From the NCBI RefSeq assembly GCF_947487575.1, contig NZ_CANKXG010000007.1, forward strand, positions 62,001-126,000: 64,000 bases of DNA. Reading direction: 5' to 3'. This DNA comes from an uncultured Algibacter sp. GTDB lineage: Bacteria > Bacteroidota > Bacteroidia > Flavobacteriales > Flavobacteriaceae. The notes beneath the pieces are model-generated. The model had not been told where the DNA came from. It made no database searches and saw only the letters and a list, made by a program, of their open reading frames with translations. Position 1 is the stretch's first letter; every line of letters starts with the position of its first letter. This document shows, piece by piece, positions 1-8,000 of the stretch. The position numbers and the translations under genes were made by a program.

Positions 1-1443
1 TTGTAGATGACTTTTGTTTAGACCACCAACGTATAGAACAATATCCGCCTTTTTAGCAGTTTCAATGGCCTGTACCCTAAGTGAATCTTGATTTAGTTTT
101 GAAGGAATAATATCATCGTACACAGAAGGTCCAGTATGGTAGCCCATAGCATGAATAATTTTTGCCTTCTTATAGCGTTGTTTCATACCTTCAAGTGGTG
201 AAATTTCAAATTGAGGTTTTAATTCAGACGAACCTCCACCAGCAGTCATAGAGCGTGTAGCATTTTCTCCAATAACAGCAATAGTAAGTCCTTCTTTATC
301 TTCAATAGGGAAGAAATTGTTTTCGTTTTTTAATAAAACAATACCTTCTTGGGCTACACTTCTAGCAACATCATGATGTGCTTTAGTATTTATTCTTCCA
401 AAGCCTCTATTCTGTTTTAAAGTGGTGCGAAACATTAGTCGTAAAATACGTCTTACTTTATCATCAACAACAGATTCTTTAATGTCTCCATTTTTTAGGG
501 CTTTTAAAAACGCTGATGCTAGATAGTAATAGTCATAATGATTTGAAGTTGTAGTACCTAAACCATCAGTTCCTGTTCCCATTTCTAGATCTAAACCGTT
601 TATGGCAGCTTCCATAGTATCATGGGTTGAACTCCAATCGCTAATTACTACACCATCATACCCCCAATCTCCTTTTAAAATAGTTTTAGTGAGTAACTCA
701 TGGTGAGTTGTATATTGTCCTCTAAACTTGTTGTAAGCTCCCATAATTGCCCATACATCGGCATCTTGTACTGCAGCTTTAAAGGCAGGTAAATAAATTT
801 CATGTAATGCTCTGTCACTAGCTTCAACATTAATGGTACTTCTCCAATGTTCTTGATTATTTAAGGCAAAATGTTTCACACAGGCAGCTACATTGTTTTT
901 TTGTACACCTTTAATATAAGGTACTACCATTGTAGAAGCCAGATATGGGTCTTCTCCTAAATATTCAAAGTTTCTTCCATTAAGAGGAGTTCGGTAAATA
1001 TTTACACCAGGCCCTAAAAGGACATCTTTTTCTCTGTAAAGTGCTTCTTCTCCAATACTTTTACCAAATTGAGAAGCTAAGTTTGGGTTAAAACTAGCTG
1101 CTAAACAAGTAAGCGCAGGGAAAGCTGTTATAGAATCATTGGTCCATCCAGCATAATCCCAAGAATCCCAACTAATTTCTGCTCTAACGCCATGAGGGCC
1201 GTCAGACATCCATATTTCTGGAATTCCAAGTCTTTCAACACCTTTGGTGCTAAATTTAGATTGTGCATGACACATGGCTACTTTTTCTTCAAGAGAAAGT
1301 AAAGGCAGGATACTATCAATTTTTTTTTCTATTGAGTTTGCACTAGTGTTACTAGGTAATTCGTTTTGAGAGATTATAGAACTAAATGTAAATAGTGTAA
1401 ACAGTAGTGCTAAGTTGTAATGGTACTTGAAAGTAATATTCAT
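1..1443 (-). CDS. Glycoside hydrolase family 3 beta-glucosidase-like protein (partial)
   Basis: GH3 enzymes release terminal sugars, usually beta-glucose or xylose, from oligosaccharides by a retaining mechanism. The reading frame runs from an ATG at 1443 to the left edge without a stop, so 481 N-terminal residues are visible and the C-terminal part is missing. Residues 1-25 form a hydrophobic signal peptide ending near SSIISQ, so the protein is exported. The N-terminal barrel shows GH3 landmarks: WMSDGPHGVR, a KHFALNNQEHWR stretch, and VVISDW, whose Asp269 should be the nucleophile. After it comes the second alpha/beta domain (VLLKNENNFFPI, AVIGENA, TAGGGSSEL). It is read away from the CBS gene and has no visible operon partner here. 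The family call is firm; the substrate cannot be told from sequence. Confidence 0.93.
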   Translation of the reverse strand, partial: MNITFKYHYNLALLFTLFTFSSIISQNELPSNTSANSIEKKIDSILPLLSLEEKVAMCHAQSKFSTKGVERLGIPEIWMSDGPHGVRAEISWDSWDYAGWTNDSITAFPALTCLAASFNPNLASQFGKSIGEEALYREKDVLLGPGVNIYRTPLNGRNFEYLGEDPYLASTMVVPYIKGVQKNNVAACVKHFALNNQEHWRSTINVEASDRALHEIYLPAFKAAVQDADVWAIMGAYNKFRGQYTTHHELLTKTILKGDWGYDGVVISDWSSTHDTMEAAINGLDLEMGTGTDGLGTTTSNHYDYYYLASAFLKALKNGDIKESVVDDKVRRILRLMFRTTLKQNRGFGRINTKAHHDVARSVAQEGIVLLKNENNFFPIEDKEGLTIAVIGENATRSMTAGGGSSELKPQFEISPLEGMKQRYKKAKIIHAMGYHTGPSVYDDIIPSKLNQDSLRVQAIETAKKADIVLYVGGLNKSHLQ

Positions 1444-1694
1444 GAATTTTTTTGATTTTTTTTTAAAATGAAGTTATTAATTGAGTCTTGAATTCTTATT
1501 AGGATTAATGTAAAAGTAGTATTTACACAATTATAAAATTAAAACTAATCAAGCATTTTTTGTAAATACAATAAGTTATTCTTTTAATATTTAATTGTTT
1601 TTTCTTAAACGATATTAATTAGCCATGACTTTTGTCATACAATTTCACTCTTTGGTTTGGTAACTTTAAAAAACTAAATTAAAACTAGAATGTC

Positions 1695-2114
1695 ATGATA
1701 AGAAAAGCACCAATTTCAATGATAATGACTCAGGATGTCATAACATTAAAAAAAACAGATAATTTAGAAACTGCTGAACAATTATTTAAGAAGCATAAAA
1801 TAAGGCATATTCCTGTTGTTAATATTAATACAATTATAGGTATGCTTAGCTATACCGATTTACTTAGATTAAGCTTTGCAGATGTTACAAATGATAATGA
1901 TACCTCTGCTGATGTTATGATATATAATACTTTAACTATAGGGCAAGTAATGAAAAGAAGTGTTATTTCTGTCTCTCCATCTAACTCGATAAAAGAGGTC
2001 GCTAAAATTTTAGCAACTAAAGAGTTTCATGCGCTTCCAGTAGTTAGTAAGAACACTTTAGTTGGTATAGTAACAACTACAGATTTGATTAATTATTTAA
2101 TTAAGCAGTTTTAA
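1695..2114 (+). CDS. CBS-domain pair protein
   Basis: A 139-residue protein made almost entirely of two CBS motifs, at about residues 8-60 and 78-135. Each ends in the usual G-[ILM]-[LV]-[ST]-x-T/Y-D-L-[ILT] pattern (GMLSYTDLL and GIVTTTDLI). Stand-alone CBS pairs bind adenine nucleotides and usually act as energy or ligand sensors; no effector domain is attached. An ATG five bases earlier (1690) opens a two-codon reading frame that stops at once, so 1695 is the likely start. A decayed relative lies directly downstream (2199-2305), which suggests a former tandem duplication. The partner and ligand are unknown. Confidence 0.85.
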   Translation: MIRKAPISMIMTQDVITLKKTDNLETAEQLFKKHKIRHIPVVNINTIIGMLSYTDLLRLSFADVTNDNDTSADVMIYNTLTIGQVMKRSVISVSPSNSIKEVAKILATKEFHALPVVSKNTLVGIVTTTDLINYLIKQF

Positions 2115-2198
2115 ATTAATTTGTTAATCTATCATGCGTTACAAGTAGTTTTTAAGAAATAGTATAGTTTACTCTAATTGTATAATTTAAACTTAAGT

Positions 2199-2305
2199 GC
2201 AGAATTATTATTTAAGCAATATAAAATCTGGGATATCCCTGAATGTCTACAGGTGTAATAGTGGTTGCGCTAAATTTTACAGATTTATTAAACTGTTTTT
2301 TTTAA
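2199..2305 (+). pseudogene. Decayed fragment of a second CBS-domain gene
   Basis: Two short stretches downstream of the CBS gene still translate into pieces of the same protein. Bases 2199-2243 read AELLFKQYKIWDIPE, matching AEQLFKKHKIRHIPV of the intact gene. Bases 2252-2305 read GVIVVALNFTDLLNCFF-stop, matching the C-terminal GIVTTTDLINYLIKQF-stop. The two pieces are in different frames, are joined by a large internal deletion, and lack a start. This is best explained as a tandem duplicate that has lost its middle. It is too degenerate to be functional. Confidence 0.7.
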
Positions 2306-2312
2306 AATATAT

Positions 2313-2975
2313 CTAAGAATTAGCAATAGCTCTTAAATTTTTAATGGTTTCTTGTTGGTTAGTACTTTTAAAAATATAACTGCCAGCAACCAAAACATCC
2401 GCACCAGCATCAACTAATTGTTTGGCATTTTTATTAGTAACGCCACCATCAATTTCAATTTGTGTTGTTGCTCCTTTACGAGTAATTAATTCTTTTAATT
2501 GCTTTACCTTATTATAAGTATTCTCAATAAAATTTTGACCTCCAAAGCCAGGGTTAACACTCATTATACATACTAAATCTATGTCATTAATAGTATCTTC
2601 CAGAAGGCTAATATTTGTGTGTGGGTTTAGGGCAACACCAGTTTTCATGCCTTCAGTTTTAATAGCTTGTAGTGTGCGATGTAAATGAGTGCAAGCTTCA
2701 TAGTGCACCGTTAAAACATCACTACCTAAATTAGCAAATGTTTTTATATATCTATCTGGATCTATAATCATTAAATGTACGTCAATGGTCTTGTTTGCAT
2801 GTTTAGCAATAGCTTTTAAAACAGGCATTCCAAACGAAATATTAGGTACAAAAACCCCATCCATAATGTCAATATGAAACCAATCAGCATCGCTATTATT
2901 TACCATTTCTATATCACGTTGAAGATTAGCAAAATCTGCTGCTAAAATTGATGGGGCAATGAGTTTTGAAGACAT
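2313..2975 (-). CDS. rpe: Ribulose-phosphate 3-epimerase
   Basis: This enzyme interconverts D-ribulose 5-phosphate and D-xylulose 5-phosphate in the pentose phosphate pathway, using a metal in a TIM barrel. The 220-residue length is normal. Family signatures are visible: APSILAADF near the N-terminus, the metal-binding region WFHIDIMDGVFVPNISFG, DVHLMI, the MSVNPGFGGQ loop, EIDGGV, and the phosphate-binding GADVLVAGSYIF near the C-terminus. The gene is read alone, away from rpoD and the BLUF gene. A -7-type box lies upstream at 2996-3003. Confidence 0.96.
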   Translation of the reverse strand: MSSKLIAPSILAADFANLQRDIEMVNNSDADWFHIDIMDGVFVPNISFGMPVLKAIAKHANKTIDVHLMIIDPDRYIKTFANLGSDVLTVHYEACTHLHRTLQAIKTEGMKTGVALNPHTNISLLEDTINDIDLVCIMSVNPGFGGQNFIENTYNKVKQLKELITRKGATTQIEIDGGVTNKNAKQLVDAGADVLVAGSYIFKSTNQQETIKNLRAIANS

Positions 2976-2995
2976 GATATTAAATTTTTGTTTTA

Positions 2996-3003
2996 CAAAA
3001 ATA
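2996..3003 (-). promoter_or_regulatory. Candidate rpe promoter (-7 box)
   Basis: On the minus strand this reads TATTTTTG, matching the Bacteroidota housekeeping -7 consensus TAnnTTTG, 20 bases upstream of the rpe start codon. No clear TTG -33 element was found at the right distance, so it is a candidate only. Confidence 0.4.
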
Positions 3004-3020
3004 AGAGTTTAATAAATGAG

Positions 3021-3431
3021 TTACCCCACAGTTCTTATAAAATTTTCCGCCATAATAATGAGTTTGTTTGCAATTTTATGATTAGCATTTTTTAGCCAAT
3101 TTAAGTAGTCATGTAATTCTATAAATTCATTACTACTTCTTACAACTGTAAAACCAAAATTATAATCTGCAAAAATGCGCGTTTCTGTATTTATATTTAT
3201 AACCTTTATAATGTTTTTATGCCTTTTGTCTTTTATTATGCGTTCATATGTCTTGTCAACATCTTCTTCATGACCTTCTAAAACCTGAAGATAATTTCCT
3301 TTGTGATAAATTAAAATACCCGAAATATTATTTTTTAAATTATTCTTTTTTGCTTGTGCATATAAATCTTTTACATTTTTGGGTGCCTCTTGCTGATTAG
3401 AGTCACTCATATAACAAATGGTTTTTAGCAT
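3021..3431 (-). CDS. BLUF-domain blue-light sensor
   Basis: BLUF domains bind FAD and sense blue light through a Tyr-Gln-flavin hydrogen-bond network. This 136-residue protein is a single BLUF domain (about 1-95) plus a short helical tail, so it must signal through a partner. The key residues fall at the spacing known from AppA: Tyr7, Asn31 and Gln49 (in NYLQVLEG). The conserved KDKRH segment is at 67-71. The semi-conserved Trp and Met of the fifth strand are replaced by Tyr90 and Phe92 (FADYNFGF). The gene stands alone between rpe and rpoD with no attached output domain or cyclic-di-GMP gene nearby. The family call is firm; photochemistry is inferred from the intact Tyr/Gln pair. Confidence 0.88.
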   Translation of the reverse strand: MLKTICYMSDSNQQEAPKNVKDLYAQAKKNNLKNNISGILIYHKGNYLQVLEGHEEDVDKTYERIIKDKRHKNIIKVININTETRIFADYNFGFTVVRSSNEFIELHDYLNWLKNANHKIANKLIIMAENFIRTVG

Positions 3432-3470
3432 TATTGATTATTAGTGGTTGGTTATAGTTCTCTAAAATAA

Positions 3471-3506
3471 GCAAAAAAATAAACCCGCGGTAATCAGCCG
3501 CGGGTT
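3471..3506 (-). terminator. Rho-independent terminator of rpoD
   Basis: A perfect 9-bp stem (AACCCGCGG / CCGCGGGTT, 3482-3490 and 3498-3506) with a 7-base loop is followed on the minus strand by a T-rich run (tttattttttt). It lies about 75 bases past the rpoD stop and before the BLUF gene. Confidence 0.85.
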
Positions 3507-3583
3507 CTTTCATCAATCAAAAAACGAACAGTTATGTTTTGTAACTGTTGTTACCTTAATTTAGTCGTAATTTTTAATAATTA

Positions 3584-4447
3584 CTAACCTAAATATGTTT
3601 TTAATATTTTACTTCTAGACGTATGTTTTAATCTACGTATAGCTTTTTCTTTAATTTGTCTTACACGCTCACGAGTTAAATCAAATGTTTCACCAATTTC
3701 TTCAAGTGTCATTGGGTGTTGGTTTCCTAAACCAAAGTACAAACGAATCACATCTGCTTCACGAGGTGTTAATGTTTCCAAAGCACGCTCAATTTCTGTA
3801 CGTAAAGACTCATGCAATAATTCTTTATCAGGATTTGGCGACTCACCAGAATTCAATACATCATATAAGTTAGAATCTTCACCTTCAACTAAAGGGGCAT
3901 CCATACTTACGTGGCGTCCAGAATTCTTCATAGATTCCTTAACATCATTAATAGTCATATCCAACTCTTTTGCTATTTCTTCAGCAGAAGGCGGGCGTTC
4001 ATGACTTTGCTCTAAAAAAGCAAACGTTTTATTAATCTTATTAATAGAACCAATTTTGTTTAATGGTAAACGTACAATACGCGATTGTTCAGCTAAAGCT
4101 TGAAGAATCGATTGACGAATCCACCAAACAGCATAGGATATAAATTTAAAACCACGAGTTTCATCAAAACGTTGTGCAGCTTTAATTAACCCTAAATTAC
4201 CTTCATTAATTAAATCAGGTAAAGTAAGCCCTTGGTTTTGGTATTGCTTAGCTACAGATACAACGAAACGTAAGTTAGCCTTAGTTAACTTCTCTAAAGC
4301 TATCTGATCGCCAGCCTTAATACGTTGTGCTAATTCAACTTCCTCATCAGCTGTAATCAAATCAACCTTACCAATTTCCTGTAGATATTTATCTAACGAC
4401 GCAGTTTCTCTATTAGTAACCTGCTTCGTAATTTTAAGTTGTCTCAT
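3584..4447 (-). CDS. rpoD: Primary RNA polymerase sigma factor RpoD/SigA
   Basis: The housekeeping sigma-70 factor directs RNA polymerase to promoters. At 287 residues it has the short form usual in Bacteroidota: region 1.1 is missing and the protein starts near region 1.2 ([16 protein letters not shown]). Region 2 is intact ([34 protein letters not shown], and the -7-recognition helix [10 protein letters not shown]). Region 3 follows ([13 protein letters not shown]). Region 4 ends with the -35-type helix-turn-helix [26 protein letters not shown]. The gene has its own terminator and no operon partner. This factor would read the TAnnTTTG boxes reported elsewhere in the window. Confidence 0.97.
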   Translation of the reverse strand: MRQLKITKQVTNRETASLDKYLQEIGKVDLITADEEVELAQRIKAGDQIALEKLTKANLRFVVSVAKQYQNQGLTLPDLINEGNLGLIKAAQRFDETRGFKFISYAVWWIRQSILQALAEQSRIVRLPLNKIGSINKINKTFAFLEQSHERPPSAEEIAKELDMTINDVKESMKNSGRHVSMDAPLVEGEDSNLYDVLNSGESPNPDKELLHESLRTEIERALETLTPREADVIRLYFGLGNQHPMTLEEIGETFDLTRERVRQIKEKAIRRLKHTSRSKILKTYLG

Positions 4448-4600
4448 CTAATGTTTCCTGAATTTAATTGTGAATAAATAGGTCGTTCAATAGTTATACG
4501 AACAAAAGTTACATTTTGTTACAAAAAAGATTAAAATATTTTCAATCCCTTAGTAATTAGACACTAAAAACACAAAAAAGTCACATTCATTATAATTATT

Positions 4601-4692
4601 TTGGGCATTACCCACAAGGGGTCGGGCTTTCCGCTGCAAGTCCTCGCACCTCCTGCGTCGGGCTGTGGGCTTTCCACTACAATCCCTAATGC
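4601..4692 (+). repeat. Intergenic repeat family 1, copy A
   Basis: Begins TTGGGCATTACCC, continues with GGTCGGGCTTTCCGCTG, and ends CAATCCCTAATGC. The same start and end recur at 10475, 21451 and, in reverse, at 37675 and 11958. The ends are imperfect inverted repeats (GCATTA/TAATGC here; GCGTTA/TAACGC elsewhere). It lies in the 385-base gap between rpoD and the GH26 gene; the rest of that gap (4448-4600, 4693-4832) shows nothing beyond AT-rich upstream sequence. A 64-codon open frame over this copy is not a gene. Confidence 0.8.
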
Positions 4693-4832
4693 GCTCACTC
4701 TTACGGCTCACTCAAAATTCAAAAAAAACATTTTAAATTGCTGTTTATTAGTTAGTTGTAGTTTTAGCATTATTTTATATAAACTTAGATGTTAACATGT
4801 AAAGCAATAGAAATTTATCCGACAAAGAATCT

Positions 4833-5984
4833 ATGAAAAAATCAATACTTATAATAACATTTGCAGTATGTATTAACATTAGTTGCGAAAAAGAAGAAGA
4901 TGATTTATTCGATATAAACGCCGTAAGAACGCCACCACTTATTACCGCTCCTAATAATTTTGTAGACCCCAAGTTAAATCAACAAGCAAAAGATTTATAT
5001 GGTAGATTAATAAATATAACCCAAAAGGGGATAGCTTTTGGCCAACAGCAACCCTTTGGCACAGGAACTGATTTTTCAGTACCAAACCAATTACAACCAG
5101 ATTTCTTTGATGTTACAGGAGACTTTCCGGCCATAGCTGGTTTCGATTTAGAAGAAATTAGTCTCCAATCAGATTCAAATACTCCTGAATCTTTTCTAGA
5201 CAAATTCATTAATAGATTTACTAAAGCAGTAATAGAAGCACACGAAAATGGAAGTATTATAACCATAAGTTGGCATCATATTAATCCGCAAGGTTTTGAT
5301 GCAAACGGAATAGAAAATTTTGACGGAGTAGTAGCTAAGTTTTTAGAAGGCGGTGAATTCCGTCAAGAATATATTAAGCGTCTATCTCGAGCCGCAAGAT
5401 TATTAAATAATTTAGTAGACGCTCAAGGTAATTCCATACCAGTATTGTTTAGGCCTTGGCATGAAATGAATGGAAGCTTCTTTTTTTGGGGAGATGGTTT
5501 TAGAACAACAGACGATTATATCCAACTCTGGAAAGACACTATTAAAATCTTATCTGAAGATTTTAATGTTCATAACCTTATTTACGTTTACGCACCTAAC
5601 TTAATTTCTAATAGATCAGAATACTTAAGAAACTATCCAGGAGACGAATTTGTAGATATGTTGGGCATTGATGTCTACGATTTTAGAAATAGAAATTTTT
5701 TAAATAACGCCATAAGAAATTTACAAATTGTAGAAGATATAGCCACAGAGAAAAACATGCTTTTCTCACTTACGGAAACAGGCTTAAAGAATGTTGTAGA
5801 TAATAATTGGTGGACACAAAGTTTATATAAAGCGATTAGAAGTAGCAGTATTAGTTATGCTATGATATGGAGAAATGATATGACCATATTTTTTCATGCA
5901 CCCTTTCTTGGTCATCCATCCGAAGGTGATTTTAATGAATTTTTAGATAAAGAAATTATATTATTAAGTAGTGATATTGAGTAA
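4833..5984 (+). CDS. Glycoside hydrolase family 26 lipoprotein (endo-beta-mannanase type)
   Basis: GH26 enzymes are retaining clan GH-A glycosidases, mostly endo-1,4-beta-mannanases. The 383-residue protein starts with a lipoprotein signal (INISC, lipid-modified Cys18), so it should be anchored in the outer or inner membrane. The catalytic barrel spans roughly 50-375. The acid/base glutamate is in FRPWHEMNG (Glu211), followed by FFFWG, and the nucleophile is in SLTETG (Glu315). SWHHINPQG near 146-154 is a substrate-cleft signature of the family. No SusC/SusD pair is adjacent, so it is not in an obvious polysaccharide utilization locus. The family is clear; mannan as substrate is inferred from the family majority. 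Confidence 0.92.
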   Translation: MKKSILIITFAVCINISCEKEEDDLFDINAVRTPPLITAPNNFVDPKLNQQAKDLYGRLINITQKGIAFGQQQPFGTGTDFSVPNQLQPDFFDVTGDFPAIAGFDLEEISLQSDSNTPESFLDKFINRFTKAVIEAHENGSIITISWHHINPQGFDANGIENFDGVVAKFLEGGEFRQEYIKRLSRAARLLNNLVDAQGNSIPVLFRPWHEMNGSFFFWGDGFRTTDDYIQLWKDTIKILSEDFNVHNLIYVYAPNLISNRSEYLRNYPGDEFVDMLGIDVYDFRNRNFLNNAIRNLQIVEDIATEKNMLFSLTETGLKNVVDNNWWTQSLYKAIRSSSISYAMIWRNDMTIFFHAPFLGHPSEGDFNEFLDKEIILLSSDIE

Positions 5985-6061
5985 AAAGACTTTCTGAAAA
6001 TTTTTGAGTAAGTTGAATATGTATTAACTTATTTCAAGACTAATATTTTTTAAACAAGAAA

Positions 6062-6085
6062 AAGCCCATCAAATTTGATAGGCTT
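6062..6085 (-). terminator. Terminator between convergent GH26 and GT2 genes
   Basis: Hairpin AAGCC-c-ATCAAATTTGAT-a-GGCTT, followed on the minus strand by a T-rich stretch (ttttt cttgttt). It lies between the two convergent stop codons and best serves the leftward GT2 gene. Confidence 0.7.
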
Positions 6086-6111
6086 CTAATAGTTTGAAAT
6101 TCTAACAATAA

Positions 6112-7548
6112 TTATTTCTTCTCTGTCAAACCACGAGTTAACCAACCCCGTCTATTAGCTGTAGCTATCGCATAAGGTGTAATCCAAAAGAGGCCGAATG
6201 TATATAAAATACTGTATGAGTAAGCCCAAAAACCTTCAAATGACTTATAGCTATTAGCAAAAAATAGTACTGAAAATGTTGAAAAAATTAAAATGCTAAC
6301 TAAAGTGGATCCTAAAAATAACAACGGATGTACTAAAACAAAAAACAGCATAAAAATAACCAATGGATAACTGATTAATATTTTTAAAAACTGACTAATA
6401 AATAAGGAGCGAATTCCGAATTTAGATCCAGATCTAAAATTGGTAAAAACAAATTTTGACATTTCAAGATTTTCACGAACATTACTGCGTCCCCATCTAA
6501 TAAACATTTTGTATAAACCTGGATATTCTTCTGGAACATTAGTATATGCCACTGCGTTTTTTTGAAATAAAACATGTTTTCCTTGCTTTAAAATCATGTT
6601 GGTCATGGCGCGGTCTTCTCCAATATCACTTGGTTGACCCATAAAAGTCTGATTAATCCATTGTGGTAAACAGTTGTGAACAGCAGTACTTCTATATGCA
6701 GCCAAAGCTCCAGGTGTGCATAATACGGAATTCAAATTACTTTCAGCAGAGCGTACAAATTCAAAACTCAACACGAAACTTACATCTAGCATTTTTGGTA
6801 GCATCTCTTTTGTATTGTTTAAAACACGAATGTTTCCAGCTACTGCGCCACAATTTTTATCTTTTACAAAAGGACTCACTAAATGTCTAATAGTGTCGGT
6901 ATTTACTATAGAATCACTATCAACAGTAATGAAAATGTCACCACTACCAACGTTAAAACCGCGGTATAGTGCATGACGTTTTCCTTTGTTTTCAGGCTGT
7001 TTAAAAATTTCTAAACGATTACTTAATTTTTTTTTAGCATCAATAATCCAATCCCAGGTATCATCTAAACTACCATCATCAATTGCAATAATCTCTAATT
7101 TATCTTTTGGATAATCACTTTTCTCTAAACTCATTATTGTATCCCAAACCTGTTTACCTTCATTATAAGCAGGTACTATAACTGTGCAGGTTGGTAATTC
7201 TTCATCTGATACAGACTTAATAGGTTTGTATTTATAGTAGTTATACGCTATATAAAGAAACATAATTGCTTTATAAACAAGCAAAATTAAGCCAACAATA
7301 CCGAAAACAGCACCTAAAGTTGAATCCATACGATTTGCATTAAATTCTTCAAAATCATTATGAAAAACCGAGAAAGAATAAATGCCTAGTGCAATCAATA
7401 AAAAAGTACCTAGAAGAATAATTTTATTTTGAGGGTTCTCTGTTTTTCCATTATTATGAAAAAGTCTACTTATATAGTTCTCTATTGTATTGATTTTACT
7501 TTTTGCATTTGATTTAATTTTAGAAGGATTAATTTGGGGGGTAGACAT
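6112..7548 (-). CDS. Processive family 2 glycosyltransferase (polysaccharide synthase)
   Basis: A 478-residue membrane GT2 enzyme of the chitin/hyaluronan/cellulose-synthase group, which polymerizes nucleotide sugars at the inner face of the cytoplasmic membrane and exports the chain. Two membrane segments (about 42-62 and 78-102) precede the catalytic domain. The processive GT2 motifs are in order: Asp157-Asp158 (IAIDDGS), Asp210-Ser-Asp212, Glu311-Asp312-Arg313 (GEDR), and Arg351-Trp352 (FIRWGRS), the last corresponding to QxxRW. About three more membrane helices follow (385-460). No partner genes for export or modification are adjacent, which fits a self-contained synthase. The sugar polymerized cannot be deduced. 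Confidence 0.88.
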   Translation of the reverse strand: MSTPQINPSKIKSNAKSKINTIENYISRLFHNNGKTENPQNKIILLGTFLLIALGIYSFSVFHNDFEEFNANRMDSTLGAVFGIVGLILLVYKAIMFLYIAYNYYKYKPIKSVSDEELPTCTVIVPAYNEGKQVWDTIMSLEKSDYPKDKLEIIAIDDGSLDDTWDWIIDAKKKLSNRLEIFKQPENKGKRHALYRGFNVGSGDIFITVDSDSIVNTDTIRHLVSPFVKDKNCGAVAGNIRVLNNTKEMLPKMLDVSFVLSFEFVRSAESNLNSVLCTPGALAAYRSTAVHNCLPQWINQTFMGQPSDIGEDRAMTNMILKQGKHVLFQKNAVAYTNVPEEYPGLYKMFIRWGRSNVRENLEMSKFVFTNFRSGSKFGIRSLFISQFLKILISYPLVIFMLFFVLVHPLLFLGSTLVSILIFSTFSVLFFANSYKSFEGFWAYSYSILYTFGLFWITPYAIATANRRGWLTRGLTEKK

Positions 7549-7705
7549 GAATTTTTTTAGGATTTTATTTATATATGTATTTACGTTGGTAATATCTGTT
7601 TAGATTTTTTTAAATATTTATTTAAGAATAAATTTTTGATTCTGTTTCCGTGGATAATGATTTGTAGAAAGTAATAACTTTTACACTTTAAGAATGAAGC
7701 AAAAA

Positions 7706-7740
7706 GAATCCCTGAATAGAATTAATTCTATTCGGGGTTC
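7706..7740. terminator. Orphan hairpin in the GT2-pnp gap
   Basis: A 20-base perfect palindrome (GAATAGAATT/AATTCTATTC) is extended by a CCC/GGG clamp and flanked by A-rich sequence on the left and T-rich on the right. It has the form of a terminator on either strand, but no intact gene is directly upstream on either. It may be left over from the decayed sequence at 7802-7940. The bases 7549-7705 hold only AT-rich sequence upstream of the GT2 gene. Confidence 0.45.
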
Positions 7741-7801
7741 TTTATTAAAATTTAGATGTTGAAAAAAATCAACAAGAATTCTCAATGTTTAAATAGTATT
7801 T

Positions 7802-7940
7802 TTGAAGTGGTTATTTAAGGGGGAATTTGATTATTTGAAGCATCATCAAAGATAATAATAGCAAGAAGAGTATATAGGCAAAGGAATTGTTGGTGTTTAT
7901 GATACTGTAGATAATATTCAATTTAGAATCCTAAAGAACT
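7802..7940 (+). pseudogene. Possible remnant of a protein C-terminus
   Basis: A short open stretch ends with KGIVGVYDTVDNIQFRILKN-stop (7880-7942) and reads like the end of a protein. It is preceded in frame by stop codons, while a different frame just upstream reads EFDYLKHHQR. There is no start codon and the frame breaks, so any gene here is decayed. The evidence is only that it reads like protein; I recognise no family. Confidence 0.25.
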
Positions 7941-7943
7941 AAA

Positions 7944-7978
7944 AAAAGCCTGTTTTTCAAATTTTGAAACAGGCTTTT
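7944..7978 (-). terminator. Terminator of pnp
   Basis: Long hairpin with stem AAAAGCCTGTTT / AAACAGGCTTTT, beginning about 20 bases past the pnp stop. On the minus strand it ends in a T-run (GGCTTTTTTT). The symmetry means it could also stop rightward transcripts. Confidence 0.85.
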
Positions 7979-8000
7979 AATATTATAATCTAAAAAAGAA

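Noticed and set aside
3685-3873. Open frame antisense to rpoD
   Set aside because: Shadow of the rpoD coding sequence; same reasoning for the other antisense frames inside accD, tamL, nqrA, gpmI and similar genes.
4601-4795. 64-codon open frame on the + strand
   Set aside because: It lies over family 1 repeat copy A and its translation has no protein character.
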